Source of the DNA: Variovorax sp. J22P240
GTDB lineage: Bacteria > Pseudomonadota > Gammaproteobacteria > Burkholderiales > Burkholderiaceae_C
NCBI RefSeq assembly: GCF_030316855.1
Contig: NZ_JASZYR010000001.1
Span: forward strand, 930,001-994,000
Direction: 5' to 3'
Length of the DNA: 64,000 bases
Shown: piece after piece, positions 18,107-27,585 of the stretch
How the letters are laid out: every line of letters starts with the position of its first letter
Numbering within the stretch: the first letter of the stretch is position 1
The notes under the pieces: model-generated
What the model was told of the DNA's origin: nothing
The model's database searches: none
Seen by the model: the letters and a program-made list of their open reading frames with translations, nothing else
Program-made: the position numbers and the translations under genes

Positions 18107-19468
18107 ATGAGCCTTCGGCTGAAGATCAACCTCATCGTCGTTTCGCTGACTTTCTTTTTCGCAGCGACCGTGCTGGCGTTGGAACTGCGCAGCATGCGCG
18201 AATCCGTGCATGAGGAAGTGGTGGCGGCCAACCGCGTTGCCGCGCTGCTGCTGCAGGGCACGGCCTTGCGCTACGCGGCACAAGGCACGCCGGCCATGCT
18301 GGCTTTCCTGCAGAGCATCGGACGGATCCGCTCCAACGATCTCACGCTGTTCGATGCGGAAGGACGCGAGCTCTACCGCTCCCCGCCGCCCACCTACAAG
18401 GCCGGCCGTGACGCGCCGGACTGGTTCAGCGCGCTGATCACGCCAACCCCCTCCGTGCAGGCCATCGAGTTCCCCGACGGCAAGCTGGTCGTGCGGGCGA
18501 ACGCCTCGCGGGCTGAAGTCGACGCCTGGGACTACGTGGTGACGCTCGCCGTGGGCGCGCTGGGATTCCTGCTCGTGGTCAATGCCATGGTGTTCTGGCT
18601 GGTGGGGCGTGCGGTGCGGCCCTTCGGCCAGATCGTCCGGGCCCTGAACCAGCTGCAAGCCGGGCAGTTCAACGCGGCGCTGCCGCCACTGGCAGGCACC
18701 GAGGCCGCGGCCATCGGCGCGGCCTTCAACCGCATGGTCGGCGTCCTGCAGGGCCACATCGAGACCGAACGCCGTGCGGTGCGCGCCGAGATGCAGCTCT
18801 CCGACAGCCGCGACCTCGCGCAGTGGATCGACAAGCACATCGAAGCCGAGCGCCGCATGATCGCGCGGGAACTGCATGACGAGCTCGGCCAGTCGGTCAC
18901 GGCGATGCGAAGCATGGCGCTGTCGATCGCCACGCGTGTGCACTCGTTCGACCCGCAGGCCGAACAGGCGGCGCGCCTGATCGCCGACGAATCCTCGCGC
19001 CTGTACGACGCGATGCACGGCATCATCCCCCGCCTGACACCCCTGGTGCTGGACAACTTCGGCCTGGCCGAGGCGCTGAACGACCTCGTCGAGCGCACGC
19101 AGCGCACCCACGCGGACGTGCAGATCGCGCTGAAGGTCGAGCTGTCCGACGCGGTGCCGGGCGCCGACGCATCGCTCGCCCTGTACCGGGCGGCGCAGGA
19201 AGGCCTCACCAATGCGCTGCGCCACGGCAGGGCCCATCGCCTGCAACTCACCCTGCAATACCTCGCCGGCGAATTGACGCTGGAACTCGTCGACGACGGC
19301 AGCGGCATGCCGCCCGAGGATCCGCAGCGCAGTGGCCACTACGGACTGCGCTGGCTGGCCGAACGAGTCGAGGCGCTGAAGGGCACCCTGGAGATCGGGC
19401 GCGTTTCGCCCCATGGCGTGCGCCTGCAGGTGCGCTTGCCCCTGTCGGCCAGCGAGGGCGCCGCATGA
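18107..19468 (+). CDS. NarL-type sensor histidine kinase
   Basis: 453 residues. Membrane segment 1 (about 7-26) and segment 2 (about 145-168) enclose a periplasmic sensor of about 115 residues. Then come a HAMP linker (VGRAVRPFGQIVRALNQL), a dimerisation helix with the phospho-acceptor His in ARELHDELGQS, and an ATPase domain with the N-box AAQEGLTNALRHG and G-box DDGSGM and GLRWLAERV. It overlaps its response regulator by ATGA. It diverges from pqqA, so control of PQQ or methanol genes is likely but not shown. The input signal is unknown. Confidence 0.9.
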   Translation: MSLRLKINLIVVSLTFFFAATVLALELRSMRESVHEEVVAANRVAALLLQGTALRYAAQGTPAMLAFLQSIGRIRSNDLTLFDAEGRELYRSPPPTYKAGRDAPDWFSALITPTPSVQAIEFPDGKLVVRANASRAEVDAWDYVVTLAVGALGFLLVVNAMVFWLVGRAVRPFGQIVRALNQLQAGQFNAALPPLAGTEAAAIGAAFNRMVGVLQGHIETERRAVRAEMQLSDSRDLAQWIDKHIEAERRMIARELHDELGQSVTAMRSMALSIATRVHSFDPQAEQAARLIADESSRLYDAMHGIIPRLTPLVLDNFGLAEALNDLVERTQRTHADVQIALKVELSDAVPGADASLALYRAAQEGLTNALRHGRAHRLQLTLQYLAGELTLELVDDGSGMPPEDPQRSGHYGLRWLAERVEALKGTLEIGRVSPHGVRLQVRLPLSASEGAA

Positions 19469-20094
19469 TCCGCGTACTCCTGGTCGACGACCACGCATTG
19501 GTACGCGTGGGCTTTCGCATGCTGCTGGCCGACGCGCAGGTCGAAGTGGTGGCGGAAGCCGAGAGCGGCGAACAAGCCTGCATCGACTACCCGCGAGTCA
19601 GGCCGGACGTCGTGGTGATGGACATTTCGATGCCGGGCATGGGTGGCCTGGAGGCGGTCCGGCGCCTGCTGGCGCAAGACCCGAAGGCGCGCATCCTGGC
19701 CCTCTCGGCCCACGAAGACACCGCCCATCCGAGGCGCGTGCTGCGCGCCGGAGCGCTCGGCTACCTGACGAAGCGCAGCGCGCCCGACGCGCTGATCGCC
19801 GCAGTCACCGCGGTGGCGCGCGGCGAGCGCTATGTCGACGGCCGCACCGCACAGGCGCTGGCGCTGACGCAGCTCGAAGGCGACACCAGTCCGGCCGATA
19901 CGCTGAGCGAACGCGAGTTCTCGGTCTTCATCCAGCTTGCGCGCGGCCAGACCGTGGCGCAGATCGCCGAGACCCTGAACCTGTCGCCGAGCACGGTGGG
20001 GACGCATCTGTACCACGTCAAGCAGAAGCTGGGCGCGAGCAACCAGTCGGAGCTGACGCTGGTCGCGCTGCGGTGGGGGCTGATTCAGGCTTGA
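19465..20094 (+). CDS. LuxR/NarL-family response regulator
   Basis: 209 residues. The receiver domain has the acidic pair DD8-9, phospho-acceptor Asp53 (VVVMDISMPGMGG) and Lys near 104 (YLTKRSAP). The C-terminal LuxR helix-turn-helix reads LSEREFSVFIQLARG...VAQIAETLNLSPSTV. It pairs with the preceding kinase (4-base overlap). The 3' end overlaps the convergent HAD gene by ten bases. Its binding site may be one of the ACAC(N)GTGT dyads reported here; that is an inference. Confidence 0.9.
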   Translation: MIRVLLVDDHALVRVGFRMLLADAQVEVVAEAESGEQACIDYPRVRPDVVVMDISMPGMGGLEAVRRLLAQDPKARILALSAHEDTAHPRRVLRAGALGYLTKRSAPDALIAAVTAVARGERYVDGRTAQALALTQLEGDTSPADTLSEREFSVFIQLARGQTVAQIAETLNLSPSTVGTHLYHVKQKLGASNQSELTLVALRWGLIQA

Positions 20095-20789
20095 GAGACC
20101 GGTCCCGGATCAAGGATCTGCCATCCGGATTGCGACGCGTGCGCACGAAGTCTTTCATCCGGGGAGACTGCGACCGGGTGGGAGACCGCACTGAGCAACG
20201 GCAGATCGCCGATGGCGTCCGAATAGAACCACGATTGCTCGAACTCGGCCAGGCTGCGCCGCGAGCCTTGGGGCTGCGAAGCCAGCCATTCATTGACCCG
20301 TGTCACCTTGTGATGTCGGTAGCAGGGCTCACCGTCGATCTCTCCGGTGAACGGGCCCCCTGCCAATCCATCCACGGTGGCGGGACGCGTTGCCACCAGT
20401 TGGTCGATGCCGAACAGGCGCGCGATCGGGCCGGAGATCAGTTCCGTGGTCGCCGTTACGATCGCGCACAGGTCACCGTTGTCCTGATGGCGCTTCACAA
20501 GCGCCAGGGCCCATGCCGGCATGCGGGGAGCCATCTCGCGCTTGAAGTCCTGCTGCCATTGAGTGAGCGTTGCCCGTGAATACTGAAGCAGCGGCTGCAT
20601 GTTCGCGCGGTGCATGGCATGGATGTCTAGCGTGCCTGCGATGTATTCGTGACAGTAAGCCAGGTAGCGCCCCTCGGCCTCGCCCGGCAGGATGCCCCGC
20701 CCGATCAGGAATTGGGTCCAGGCCATGCCGCTGTCGAAAGGGATCAACGTGAGGTCCAGATCGAACAGCGCGAGCTTGCCGGAGCCCAT
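20085..20789 (-). CDS. HAD-IB family phosphatase (PSP/HisB-like)
   Basis: 234 residues starting at the ATG at 20789, one base after the pabBC stop. Motif I is FDLDLT (Asp10, Asp12), motif II IVTATTE, motif III is around the Lys in YRHHKVTRV and motif IV is YSDAIGDLPLL, all as in the subfamily IB hydrolases that include phosphoserine phosphatase. The substrate is unknown. Position at the end of the fhc-pabBC operon suggests a cofactor-biosynthesis role, perhaps removing a phosphate from a methanopterin intermediate. A housekeeping phosphatase is the alternative. Confidence 0.85.
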   Translation of the reverse strand: MGSGKLALFDLDLTLIPFDSGMAWTQFLIGRGILPGEAEGRYLAYCHEYIAGTLDIHAMHRANMQPLLQYSRATLTQWQQDFKREMAPRMPAWALALVKRHQDNGDLCAIVTATTELISGPIARLFGIDQLVATRPATVDGLAGGPFTGEIDGEPCYRHHKVTRVNEWLASQPQGSRRSLAEFEQSWFYSDAIGDLPLLSAVSHPVAVSPDERLRAHASQSGWQILDPGPVSQA

Positions 20790-20790
20790 G

Positions 20791-22686
20791 TCACTCGACC
20801 TGCGCAGGCACGGCTTGCAGCAGCCGCGCGGGCAACGCGCCACGCAGCGCATTGCACACGACGATGGCCTCGGCCCGCTGCAGATCGCTCCACCCCAGGC
20901 TGCGCTCGATGGCGCCCCACGCCGGGTCTTCGAGCAGGCAGCCGCGCATCACGCCCGGCAGCGCGCCGTCGGTCACCGGGGGCGTGATCCATCGGCCATC
21001 GATCTTCAGGAACACCGACGTACGACCGCCTTCGACCAGGCGGCCATCGGTCGTGAAGAACAGGCTGTCGAATGCGCCGACACGCTCGGCAGCACGTACG
21101 CCTTCGTCGTACACCTGACGCAGCGTGGTCTTGTGGGCGGCCAACGGATTGAAATTGGGCAGGCGTTCGTCGGCCACCCGGAGCACGACCGATTCGACTT
21201 CCAGGGGCGCAAGGGCCGCATGCTGGAACTGCAGGCTCCCGTCATGGGACAGTGCCAACCGCACGCGCCAGCGCATGTCGGGCGGCAAGGACTGGACGAG
21301 CCCCGACACGGCGTCCAGGGCCGAAGCACGGTCGAATCCAAAACCCAGCACGCGGGCGCTGTGCGCCATCCGCGCCAGATGGCGATCCAGATGGCGAAGC
21401 ACCGGCCGGGCGCCTTGCTCCGACACGGCAAGCATCGTCTCGAACAATTCGAAGCCGGGATCCAGGCCGGTCAGGAATCGCGCCTTCAGATGACTTTCCC
21501 TGAACTCGTCGACGGCCTGGCTGTCCGCCACGATGCCCGCGCCGATGCCCAGGCGCGCGGGCCGCAGGCCCCGCACTTCGTGCCCCAGCGTCAGTGTTCG
21601 AATCGCCACCGACAAGCAGAAGTCGCCCACGCGCGCCACGGCCTCCGGCGCATCCATCCAGCCGATGGCGCCGCAATAGAGGCCGCGGGGCGTGGTCTCC
21701 AATCCGGAGATCAACTGCATCGTGTGGTGCTTGGGCGCACCGGTGATCGAGCCGCACGGGAACACGGCACGCAGCACCTCCGGAAAGCCGACTTCGGGCT
21801 TCAAGCGGGCCTGCACGGTGGAGGTCATCTGGAACAGCGTGTTGTAGGGCTCGATCGCGAACAGTTCCGCCACCTTCACGCTGCCGATCTGCGCGAGGCG
21901 GCCCAGGTCATTGCGCAGCAGGTCGACGATCATCACGTTCTCGGCCCGGTTCTTGACGTCGATCGACAGCAGTCGCGCGGTCTCGCTGTCGCCTTCTACG
22001 CCTTGCGCGCGCGAGGCCGTGCCTTTCATGGGCCGGGCGGTGAGCAGGCCTTCCTCGTGGCGAAGGAAGAGTTCCGGCGAGCAGGACAGCACGTGTGTCA
22101 CCGCATCCACGGATCCGCAACGTGCGGGCAAGGTGATCAGCGCGCCGTAGGACACCGGCTGGCGACCGCGCAATCGCCGATACAGCGCCACCGGCGATCC
22201 ATAGGCTTGTCCGAGCAGTCGGAAGGTGTAGTTGACCTGATAGGTCTCGCCGGCTGCGATGGCCTCGTGGATGTGCGCTATGGCCTCGGTGAACGCCGGC
22301 TCATCCACGCTGGGCGCCAGGTCCATCACGCCGGCCGCGGACACCGGCCCCGGTTCGAGGCCCGCGAGCCAATCGCCCACCTCGGCGGCCGAGAGTCGCG
22401 AAAGCTCACGGAACATCAGCACGCGCAGGGCGGATGCGTCGTCGTTGCCGAGCCGTTCGTGGCCCGCCTTCAGGAGCTTGGCGCCCCATTCGTAGTCGAT
22501 GAGCAGAACGGCGTGCAACCCGTCACGCAGGTCGGCATCCACCGGGGCCCACATGGCATCGAGGCCGGCTGGGTCCGTGCAGTGGTGCTCGCGCACGAAG
22601 CCACGGTACAGCCGGCTCGTCGGCCGGTCGGGGGTCGCCTCGCTATCGTCGAGCAGTGCGAAACAATCGGTGGGCGAGGTTTTCAA
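20791..22686 (-). CDS. pabBC: Fused aminodeoxychorismate synthase I / aminodeoxychorismate lyase (PabB-PabC)
   Basis: 631 residues in two domains. Residues about 10-375 form a chorismate-binding PabB with PMKGTASR (the PabB-type lysine), IVDLLRNDLGR, GSITGAPK and GIGAGIVADS. Residues about 385-631 form a fold-IV PLP lyase (PabC) with ELFETMLA, the likely PLP lysine in LAAHKTTLR and VFLKIDGRWITPP. Together they turn chorismate into p-aminobenzoate, given glutamine amidotransferase or ammonia. p-Aminobenzoate is the precursor of both folate and methanopterin; the location directly after fhcC argues for the H4MPT role. Confidence 0.93.
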   Translation of the reverse strand: MKTSPTDCFALLDDSEATPDRPTSRLYRGFVREHHCTDPAGLDAMWAPVDADLRDGLHAVLLIDYEWGAKLLKAGHERLGNDDASALRVLMFRELSRLSAAEVGDWLAGLEPGPVSAAGVMDLAPSVDEPAFTEAIAHIHEAIAAGETYQVNYTFRLLGQAYGSPVALYRRLRGRQPVSYGALITLPARCGSVDAVTHVLSCSPELFLRHEEGLLTARPMKGTASRAQGVEGDSETARLLSIDVKNRAENVMIVDLLRNDLGRLAQIGSVKVAELFAIEPYNTLFQMTSTVQARLKPEVGFPEVLRAVFPCGSITGAPKHHTMQLISGLETTPRGLYCGAIGWMDAPEAVARVGDFCLSVAIRTLTLGHEVRGLRPARLGIGAGIVADSQAVDEFRESHLKARFLTGLDPGFELFETMLAVSEQGARPVLRHLDRHLARMAHSARVLGFGFDRASALDAVSGLVQSLPPDMRWRVRLALSHDGSLQFQHAALAPLEVESVVLRVADERLPNFNPLAAHKTTLRQVYDEGVRAAERVGAFDSLFFTTDGRLVEGGRTSVFLKIDGRWITPPVTDGALPGVMRGCLLEDPAWGAIERSLGWSDLQRAEAIVVCNALRGALPARLLQAVPAQVE

Positions 22687-22701
22687 GGTACGGTTCGCTA
22701 G

Positions 22702-23517
22702 CTAAAAGGCAATGATCATCTCGCCCCTGCCGTCCACTGCCAAGTCCCCCAGGTGCCGTTCGATGCGCCGGTTGCCCAGCGCCGCGAAGGGTCCGCCGTG
22801 GCGTGCCAGATCGCGTGCCAGCAATTGCCAGAACACCTCCGCCGCAGCAAGCGCGGGAACGAAGGTCGCGGGAGCGTCCCAAGCCGCCTGACCGCTGGCG
22901 AACACGACGCTGCCGCGCCGCATGCCCCAGCCCGCGTGCGCTCCGGGGCGCCCGCCGACGGCAATGGTGCCAGCGACCACGCGCGAGGCCAGGAAGTCGC
23001 CGGCATCGCCGTGCACGATCGCGCTGCCGCGCCGCATGCGATCCCCGAATCGCGCACCGGCATTACCCTTGACGACGAAGGTGCCGCCGCGCATGCCGTC
23101 CATGCTGCCCGGCAAAGTGCTGGCCGCGAAATCGTCCACATCGCCCTGCACGGTGAAGGTGCCGCCTGCCATCTCGCAGGCGGCCAGCAGGCCGGCGCGG
23201 CCGTTGACGATCAGCTCGCCCGCGCTCATGCAACCGCCGGCGTAGTGCCCGACGTTGCCATCGACATGGATGCGCCCCCCCGCCAACTGCCAGCCCACGC
23301 GATCGAAGCGCGACAAGTCGCCGTCGAAAACGAGCCCGTCGCTGTCGTGCGGCTCCAGCTTGAAGAACTCTGCCAGCGGGACCCATGCGTTGCCATACCC
23401 CACAGTCAAGCGCTCGACCTCGGTGACCGACAAATTCGCCAACGCCCCAGGCGTCACGCCGCGCAGGTCCACCCGGAGTGCAGGCGATGCCTTGAGCGTC
23501 AAGCGCCAGCCGCTCAT
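22702..23517 (-). CDS. fhcC: FhcC, formyltransferase/hydrolase complex subunit C
   Basis: 271 residues. It is homologous to FwdC/FmdC, with the glutamate-synthase-alpha-like beta-helix built from repeats such as GGRIHVDGNVGHYAGGCM, GGTFTVQGDVDDFA and GGTFVVKGNAGARFGDRM (GXXGXXXG pattern). FhcC is a scaffold subunit of the complex that converts formyl-H4MPT to formate via methylofuran. The ATG at 23517 overlaps the fhcD stop (ATGA). Length matches the bacterial family. Confidence 0.93.
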   Translation of the reverse strand: MSGWRLTLKASPALRVDLRGVTPGALANLSVTEVERLTVGYGNAWVPLAEFFKLEPHDSDGLVFDGDLSRFDRVGWQLAGGRIHVDGNVGHYAGGCMSAGELIVNGRAGLLAACEMAGGTFTVQGDVDDFAASTLPGSMDGMRGGTFVVKGNAGARFGDRMRRGSAIVHGDAGDFLASRVVAGTIAVGGRPGAHAGWGMRRGSVVFASGQAAWDAPATFVPALAAAEVFWQLLARDLARHGGPFAALGNRRIERHLGDLAVDGRGEMIIAF

Positions 23518-24437
23518 GGACCGCCCTCCCCCAGCAGCTTGCGCAGATGGAAGTGGAACGGGCCGAGCTTGCCGCCGTAGTTGCCCGCCGAAATGCGCAG
23601 CAGCCCACAGGCCGCACCGCATGCGATGCCAGCCTGCATGCCCACGCGCATCGCCGCGCCGACATCGGCTTCGGTCAGGCCGTCGATCACGATCTCCATC
23701 ACGCAGCGTGTTTGCGGCGTCAGCTCGCTATGGGCCACCAGGCCGTAGAGGCTCGGGCAGAAGGCGTCATTGGTCGAAGCGTTCAGGGCCGCGTACTTGC
23801 TGCCCACCTTCGAGCCGGAACGCACCACGCCTCCGGGAAAGGGCAGGATCACGTTGGGCAGCGTCCTCATCGCGTTGACTGCCGCCTCGGAGACGGCCAG
23901 CGCGCTGTCGGTGTCGCTGCACAGCAGCAGCAGGTTGCCGCCGCCCACGCCCTTCACCACCGCAGTGCTTTCCTGCGCGACGAACTCGCCGTCCATCACC
24001 GGCACCCGCCAATAGCGCACACCATCGATCACCTTCGAGATCTGCCAACCATCGCCGAAGAAGCGAAGGTTCTGCCCCAGCGCGATCGCTTCCCCTTCGG
24101 CGATGCCGGAGTAGACGGCGGTCGTCGGGCAGGTCAGCACGCATTGGCCGACACGCCGCTCGACCTGCTTGGCCAGCTCCTTGCCCGACATCGAGAAGAT
24201 CAGCACGCTGAGGCCGGGGCGGCCGTCGGGCGTCTCTTCGGGCCCGAGTTCGCGTTCGATGCCTGCCTCGCAGCCGCAGGCGATCACCGAGGTGGCCAGG
24301 CCGGTCGCCGACACCGCCGCATGGCGCGCCCAAGTGGCGTTGTGCGCGGTGATGATGATGCGCGTGGCCTTCATCGGAAAGGCTTCGGCGAAGCCGTCGT
24401 CGATCTGCACACCATTCCGGATGAGAGGGTCGCTCAT
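23514..24437 (-). CDS. fhcD: FhcD, formylmethanofuran:H4MPT formyltransferase
   Basis: 307 residues from ATG 24437 (MSDPLIRNGVQIDD). It moves the formyl group from formyl-H4MPT to methylofuran. Family segments include the N-terminal VQIDDGFAEAFPM, IIITAHN, ACGCEAGIER, GVGGGNLLLLCSDTD and the repeat-domain FPGGVVRSGSKVGSKY. Length is close to archaeal Ftr (about 297). It overlaps fhcC downstream and the end of fhcA upstream, both as ATGA. Confidence 0.95.
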   Translation of the reverse strand: MSDPLIRNGVQIDDGFAEAFPMKATRIIITAHNATWARHAAVSATGLATSVIACGCEAGIERELGPEETPDGRPGLSVLIFSMSGKELAKQVERRVGQCVLTCPTTAVYSGIAEGEAIALGQNLRFFGDGWQISKVIDGVRYWRVPVMDGEFVAQESTAVVKGVGGGNLLLLCSDTDSALAVSEAAVNAMRTLPNVILPFPGGVVRSGSKVGSKYAALNASTNDAFCPSLYGLVAHSELTPQTRCVMEIVIDGLTEADVGAAMRVGMQAGIACGAACGLLRISAGNYGGKLGPFHFHLRKLLGEGGP

Positions 24438-26125
24438 GACACGCCCTTGAAACACGCAGCAGGCAAGAGGCGACCGCCGTTGCAGCAACTGCACAGTTCG
24501 TCGTGGCCGATCGCGATGTGATCGAAATTCACGGAGCCGTGCGCCGCGAGGTGCTTGCGCAAGGTCTTCTCGATGCCGCGGTCGTAGTCCGGCTCGACGA
24601 AATGGGTGCCGCCGACTGGCACGGCAGTGATGCGACCTCCGCGCGCCACCAGCCCGCCATCCTTGAAGACGAACTCGGGCGTGGTGAACATCGCTTCGCG
24701 GTCAGCCTGTTCGCGGTACACCGCAATGTCCGCCGCCGCACCCATGCCCAGGTGCCCCCTGTCGCGCAAGCCCAGCAGCCGCGCGGGCGCGGCGCGCGTC
24801 ATGATGGCGATCTCCCGCAGCGTCAGCTCGCGCGTGATCGAGCGCAACGCGCAGTTCGCCGCCACGTCCGGGTGCAGCTTCGCCAGTTGCTCCTCGCGGA
24901 AGCTGCGGTCCATCAGCAGGCGGATCAGATGCGGGTAGCTGGTGAACGGTCCGCCGTTGGGGTGGTCGGTGGTCAGCACCACGCGCCACGGGTCCGTGAC
25001 GAGCAGGAAAATCTCCAAGCCGATGACCCACTGCAAGGCATTCACATAGCTTTGCTCACGGTACCTGAAGGGAACGACTCCGCAGCCGGCCTCGCACTCG
25101 ATGTCGCTGCCGGCCCACTTTCGCGGGCTGGCGAGCCCGGATTGGGCATGCTGGCGCATCGTGTCGCCCGAGGCGGTGACGGTCTGGCCGAACATGATCT
25201 GTCCGACATCGATGCTGACGTTCGGGTTGGCATTGACGGCTTCAGCGAGCTGCAACGCCGCCGATGAGAACTTCTTCGGCCCGTCGGTGCCATAGGCGTG
25301 GAACTGCACGTGCGTCAGGTGCGCGGGCAATCCTTCCAGCGCCTGGATGGTCTGGAGCGTCGATTCGATGTTGCCGGCCACGCCGAGGTTGCTGCCGTGG
25401 ATGTGCAGCGGGTGCGGCACGCCGAGTTCGCGCAGGGCCCGCGCCAGCGTGTGCACCACCTGGCGCGGCGTCACCTGCCAGTGGACATGGCGCTCGTCGA
25501 CGTCCAGCTTGCGCTGGTTGAACTTGAAGGCCGAAATGCCCGCGGGGTTGACCACCTTGACGCCCATCGCCTTGGTCGCGTGGATCGTCCAGCCCATGTA
25601 GTCGCGGAGGATCTCGAAGTTGTGCCCGCCTTCGCCGCCCTTGGAGAGCAGTTCGAGAAACAGCTCGTCATTGCCGAGCATCACGTAGGCGCCGTGATCG
25701 AGGATCGGCGTGTCGCCCATTTCCATGTGCGCGTGGCGCGCATTGCTCGCGACCATCGCCGGCTCGAAGGCGGCGGTGTAGCCCATCTCCACATAGCGGT
25801 AGCCCGTGGCCAGCGTGCCGGGCGCACAGCCGCCGCAGGACGCCAGTTCGAGCGGGTTGGCCGAGAGCGCCATCGGATTGCCATTGGCGCGATGAAGCTC
25901 GGGCATCAGCAGGCGCGCGAGGTTGACCTTGCCGCCACCGATGTGCGTGTGCATGTCGATGCCGCCCGCCATCACGACGCAGCCGCTCGCGTCGACCTCG
26001 ACATCGACCGGATCGCGCGCATCGAGCGACGCGATGCGGCCGTCCAGCACGCACAGGTCTCGCACGGTGTCGGCGGGCTGGGTCGGATCGATGACGCGAC
26101 CGCCGCGAAGGCGCATGCTGCTCAT
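24434..26125 (-). CDS. fhcA: FhcA, formyltransferase/hydrolase complex subunit A (amidohydrolase)
   Basis: 563 residues. FhcA hydrolyses formyl-methylofuran to formate. It is an FwdA-type metal amidohydrolase: HxH at His59/His61 (GGIDMHTHIGGGK), further metal ligands in LHIHGSNLG and HVQFHAYG, and the Asp of LTTDHPNGGPF. Start at ATG 26125 overlaps the fhcB stop (ATGA); the reading frame stays open far upstream but that part is out of register with fhcB. In Methylobacterium this subunit carries a polyglutamylated methylofuran prosthetic arm. Confidence 0.95.
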   Translation of the reverse strand: MSSMRLRGGRVIDPTQPADTVRDLCVLDGRIASLDARDPVDVEVDASGCVVMAGGIDMHTHIGGGKVNLARLLMPELHRANGNPMALSANPLELASCGGCAPGTLATGYRYVEMGYTAAFEPAMVASNARHAHMEMGDTPILDHGAYVMLGNDELFLELLSKGGEGGHNFEILRDYMGWTIHATKAMGVKVVNPAGISAFKFNQRKLDVDERHVHWQVTPRQVVHTLARALRELGVPHPLHIHGSNLGVAGNIESTLQTIQALEGLPAHLTHVQFHAYGTDGPKKFSSAALQLAEAVNANPNVSIDVGQIMFGQTVTASGDTMRQHAQSGLASPRKWAGSDIECEAGCGVVPFRYREQSYVNALQWVIGLEIFLLVTDPWRVVLTTDHPNGGPFTSYPHLIRLLMDRSFREEQLAKLHPDVAANCALRSITRELTLREIAIMTRAAPARLLGLRDRGHLGMGAAADIAVYREQADREAMFTTPEFVFKDGGLVARGGRITAVPVGGTHFVEPDYDRGIEKTLRKHLAAHGSVNFDHIAIGHDELCSCCNGGRLLPAACFKGVS

Positions 26126-27429
26126 GGGCTGGCCGCCTTGGCGCGTGACGCCCGCACATCCTGCGTGATGCTGCCGACCACTTCGGCCAGCGTGGGCAAG
26201 GTGTCGCGATAGACCGGAACCAGCGGCAGCACCGTGCCGCCGTCGGCGCGGAAGAGATGGCCGGCCGATCCGATGCCCGGTGTCGACACGGGAATGAACA
26301 CGCTCCCGACGCGCGCTGCCGGCGAAGCCAGGTCGGGATGCCCCAGCAGGACCAGCGGCACAGGTGAATCGGGCGGCGCGCACGTGGGGTCGAAGCTCGA
26401 AATCCACAGCAGGCCATCTACGGCCGCGTCGGCCAGAAGGCGCTCGGCGTCGAAGCACAGCGGTTCGTGCTCCAGCCCGGCGGGGCCGGAGCGGGAGCGC
26501 AGGGGCAAGCCCGAGAGCCAGGTGAATACCTCGTTGACCGTGCCCGCGCCGTTGCCGCCACCCAGCCACATCGCACCCGCGCGCGTGGTGCTGTTGAGTG
26601 TGCTGACGATGCGATGGACGCCTTCGATGATCAAGGCGCCTTGCGCCGGCAACCGGCCCGTTTGGCCGACGATCACGGCGTAGCGTGCGGCGCGCAAGCG
26701 CTCGGCCAATGCAGCGAGCGGCAGGGGCGCTGAGCGCACGGCGCGTCTCGCCAGCAGCGCCGACAGCAAGGCCACCGTGGAGAACAAGTCGCCGTGCAGC
26801 GGGACCACCTCGGTCGTGACGCCGCTGTGGCGGGCCAGCGCCGTCAGTTCGGCCTGGGCGGCCGCCGCGTCCCCCAGCAACACCACGTGCCGCTGCGGAA
26901 CCAGGCTCGCCTCCCCCAACCCGCAGCGCGCAAGGAACTCGGCAGCTTCCGCGGCAGGCAGTTCGCCCAGGCAGACGATGAGGTCGGCGCGGGTGCGCAC
27001 CTCGGCCAGTGTGGTGCTGAAGCCGCCCCGATCCTGCAGCGAGCGCACGGACTGCATCAGCGCCGTGCCACCGGCGGGGTCGCAGATCGCGCCGGTTTCG
27101 CAGGCCAGGCGGTACACGGCGCGGGCGCCTGCCACGTCGGTGCCCAGGCCGCCGAAAAGTGGCTGCCTGCACGCCGCCAGGATGCGGGCAGCCTCTGCGA
27201 TCGCATCGGGCAGTTCGGCGGCATTCCCATCGATCAGCGGTGTCGCGGCCGAAGGAGTGGCCGAAAAGCGCGCGAGGCCGACGCGCGCGCTGGCGCACTG
27301 GCCATCGGCCAGTTCCAGCGACGCGCCGGACGCGCTGGTCCGGACGCTCAGATCGTCGCAAAGCAACACACAAAAAGGACAGGTCCAGCGCGCCGTACCG
27401 CCTTCCCTCGCCAGCAAGGATTCAGTCAT
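26122..27429 (-). CDS. fhcB: FhcB, formyltransferase/hydrolase complex subunit B
   Basis: 435 residues, related to FwdB (molybdopterin-oxidoreductase fold). In bacteria this subunit is structural and the tungsten-pterin chemistry of archaea is not used. The N-terminal CPFCVLLCDD still keeps three iron-sulfur-type cysteines. Other family stretches are LFGGLGTDVAGARAVYRLA and GTVNEVFTWLSG. It is the first fhc gene; the upstream 309-base gap holds a stem-loop repeat and an ACACTGTGT dyad 95 bases from the ATG, so an internal promoter is likely. Confidence 0.93.
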   Translation of the reverse strand: MTESLLAREGGTARWTCPFCVLLCDDLSVRTSASGASLELADGQCASARVGLARFSATPSAATPLIDGNAAELPDAIAEAARILAACRQPLFGGLGTDVAGARAVYRLACETGAICDPAGGTALMQSVRSLQDRGGFSTTLAEVRTRADLIVCLGELPAAEAAEFLARCGLGEASLVPQRHVVLLGDAAAAQAELTALARHSGVTTEVVPLHGDLFSTVALLSALLARRAVRSAPLPLAALAERLRAARYAVIVGQTGRLPAQGALIIEGVHRIVSTLNSTTRAGAMWLGGGNGAGTVNEVFTWLSGLPLRSRSGPAGLEHEPLCFDAERLLADAAVDGLLWISSFDPTCAPPDSPVPLVLLGHPDLASPAARVGSVFIPVSTPGIGSAGHLFRADGGTVLPLVPVYRDTLPTLAEVVGSITQDVRASRAKAASP

Positions 27430-27523
27430 CGCGCTGTTTCACGCAAGCGATGTGCCCACCGAACGCCTCACTGGTGCAGCGCGAGTGCGAACGGATGGCG
27501 AATGGAAAGCCGCCAGAAGTGAA

Positions 27524-27532
27524 ACACTGTGT
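27524..27532. promoter_or_regulatory. ACACTGTGT dyad upstream of fhcB
   Basis: Perfect 4+1+4 palindrome in the context GTGAAACACTGTGTGGC, 95 bases upstream of the fhcB ATG. The same GTGAAACACT context is found 96 bases upstream of the ABC ATPase gene divergent from xoxF. Confidence 0.45.
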
Positions 27533-27585
27533 GGCGCCGCGTGTTGCAGTTCTGGCCCGGACGCACCACCTCGGTTTTCCTAATC

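Noticed and set aside
22716..23141. Repetitive glycine-rich pattern as a DNA repeat or CRISPR-like array
   Set aside because: The periodicity is at protein level (GXXGXXXG beta-helix of FhcC), not exact DNA repeats with spacers.
26126..27373. Extension of the fhcA frame upstream to a 979-residue protein
   Set aside because: The extra part overlaps fhcB out of frame, is Arg-rich and has no family match; fhcA starts by ATGA coupling at 26125.
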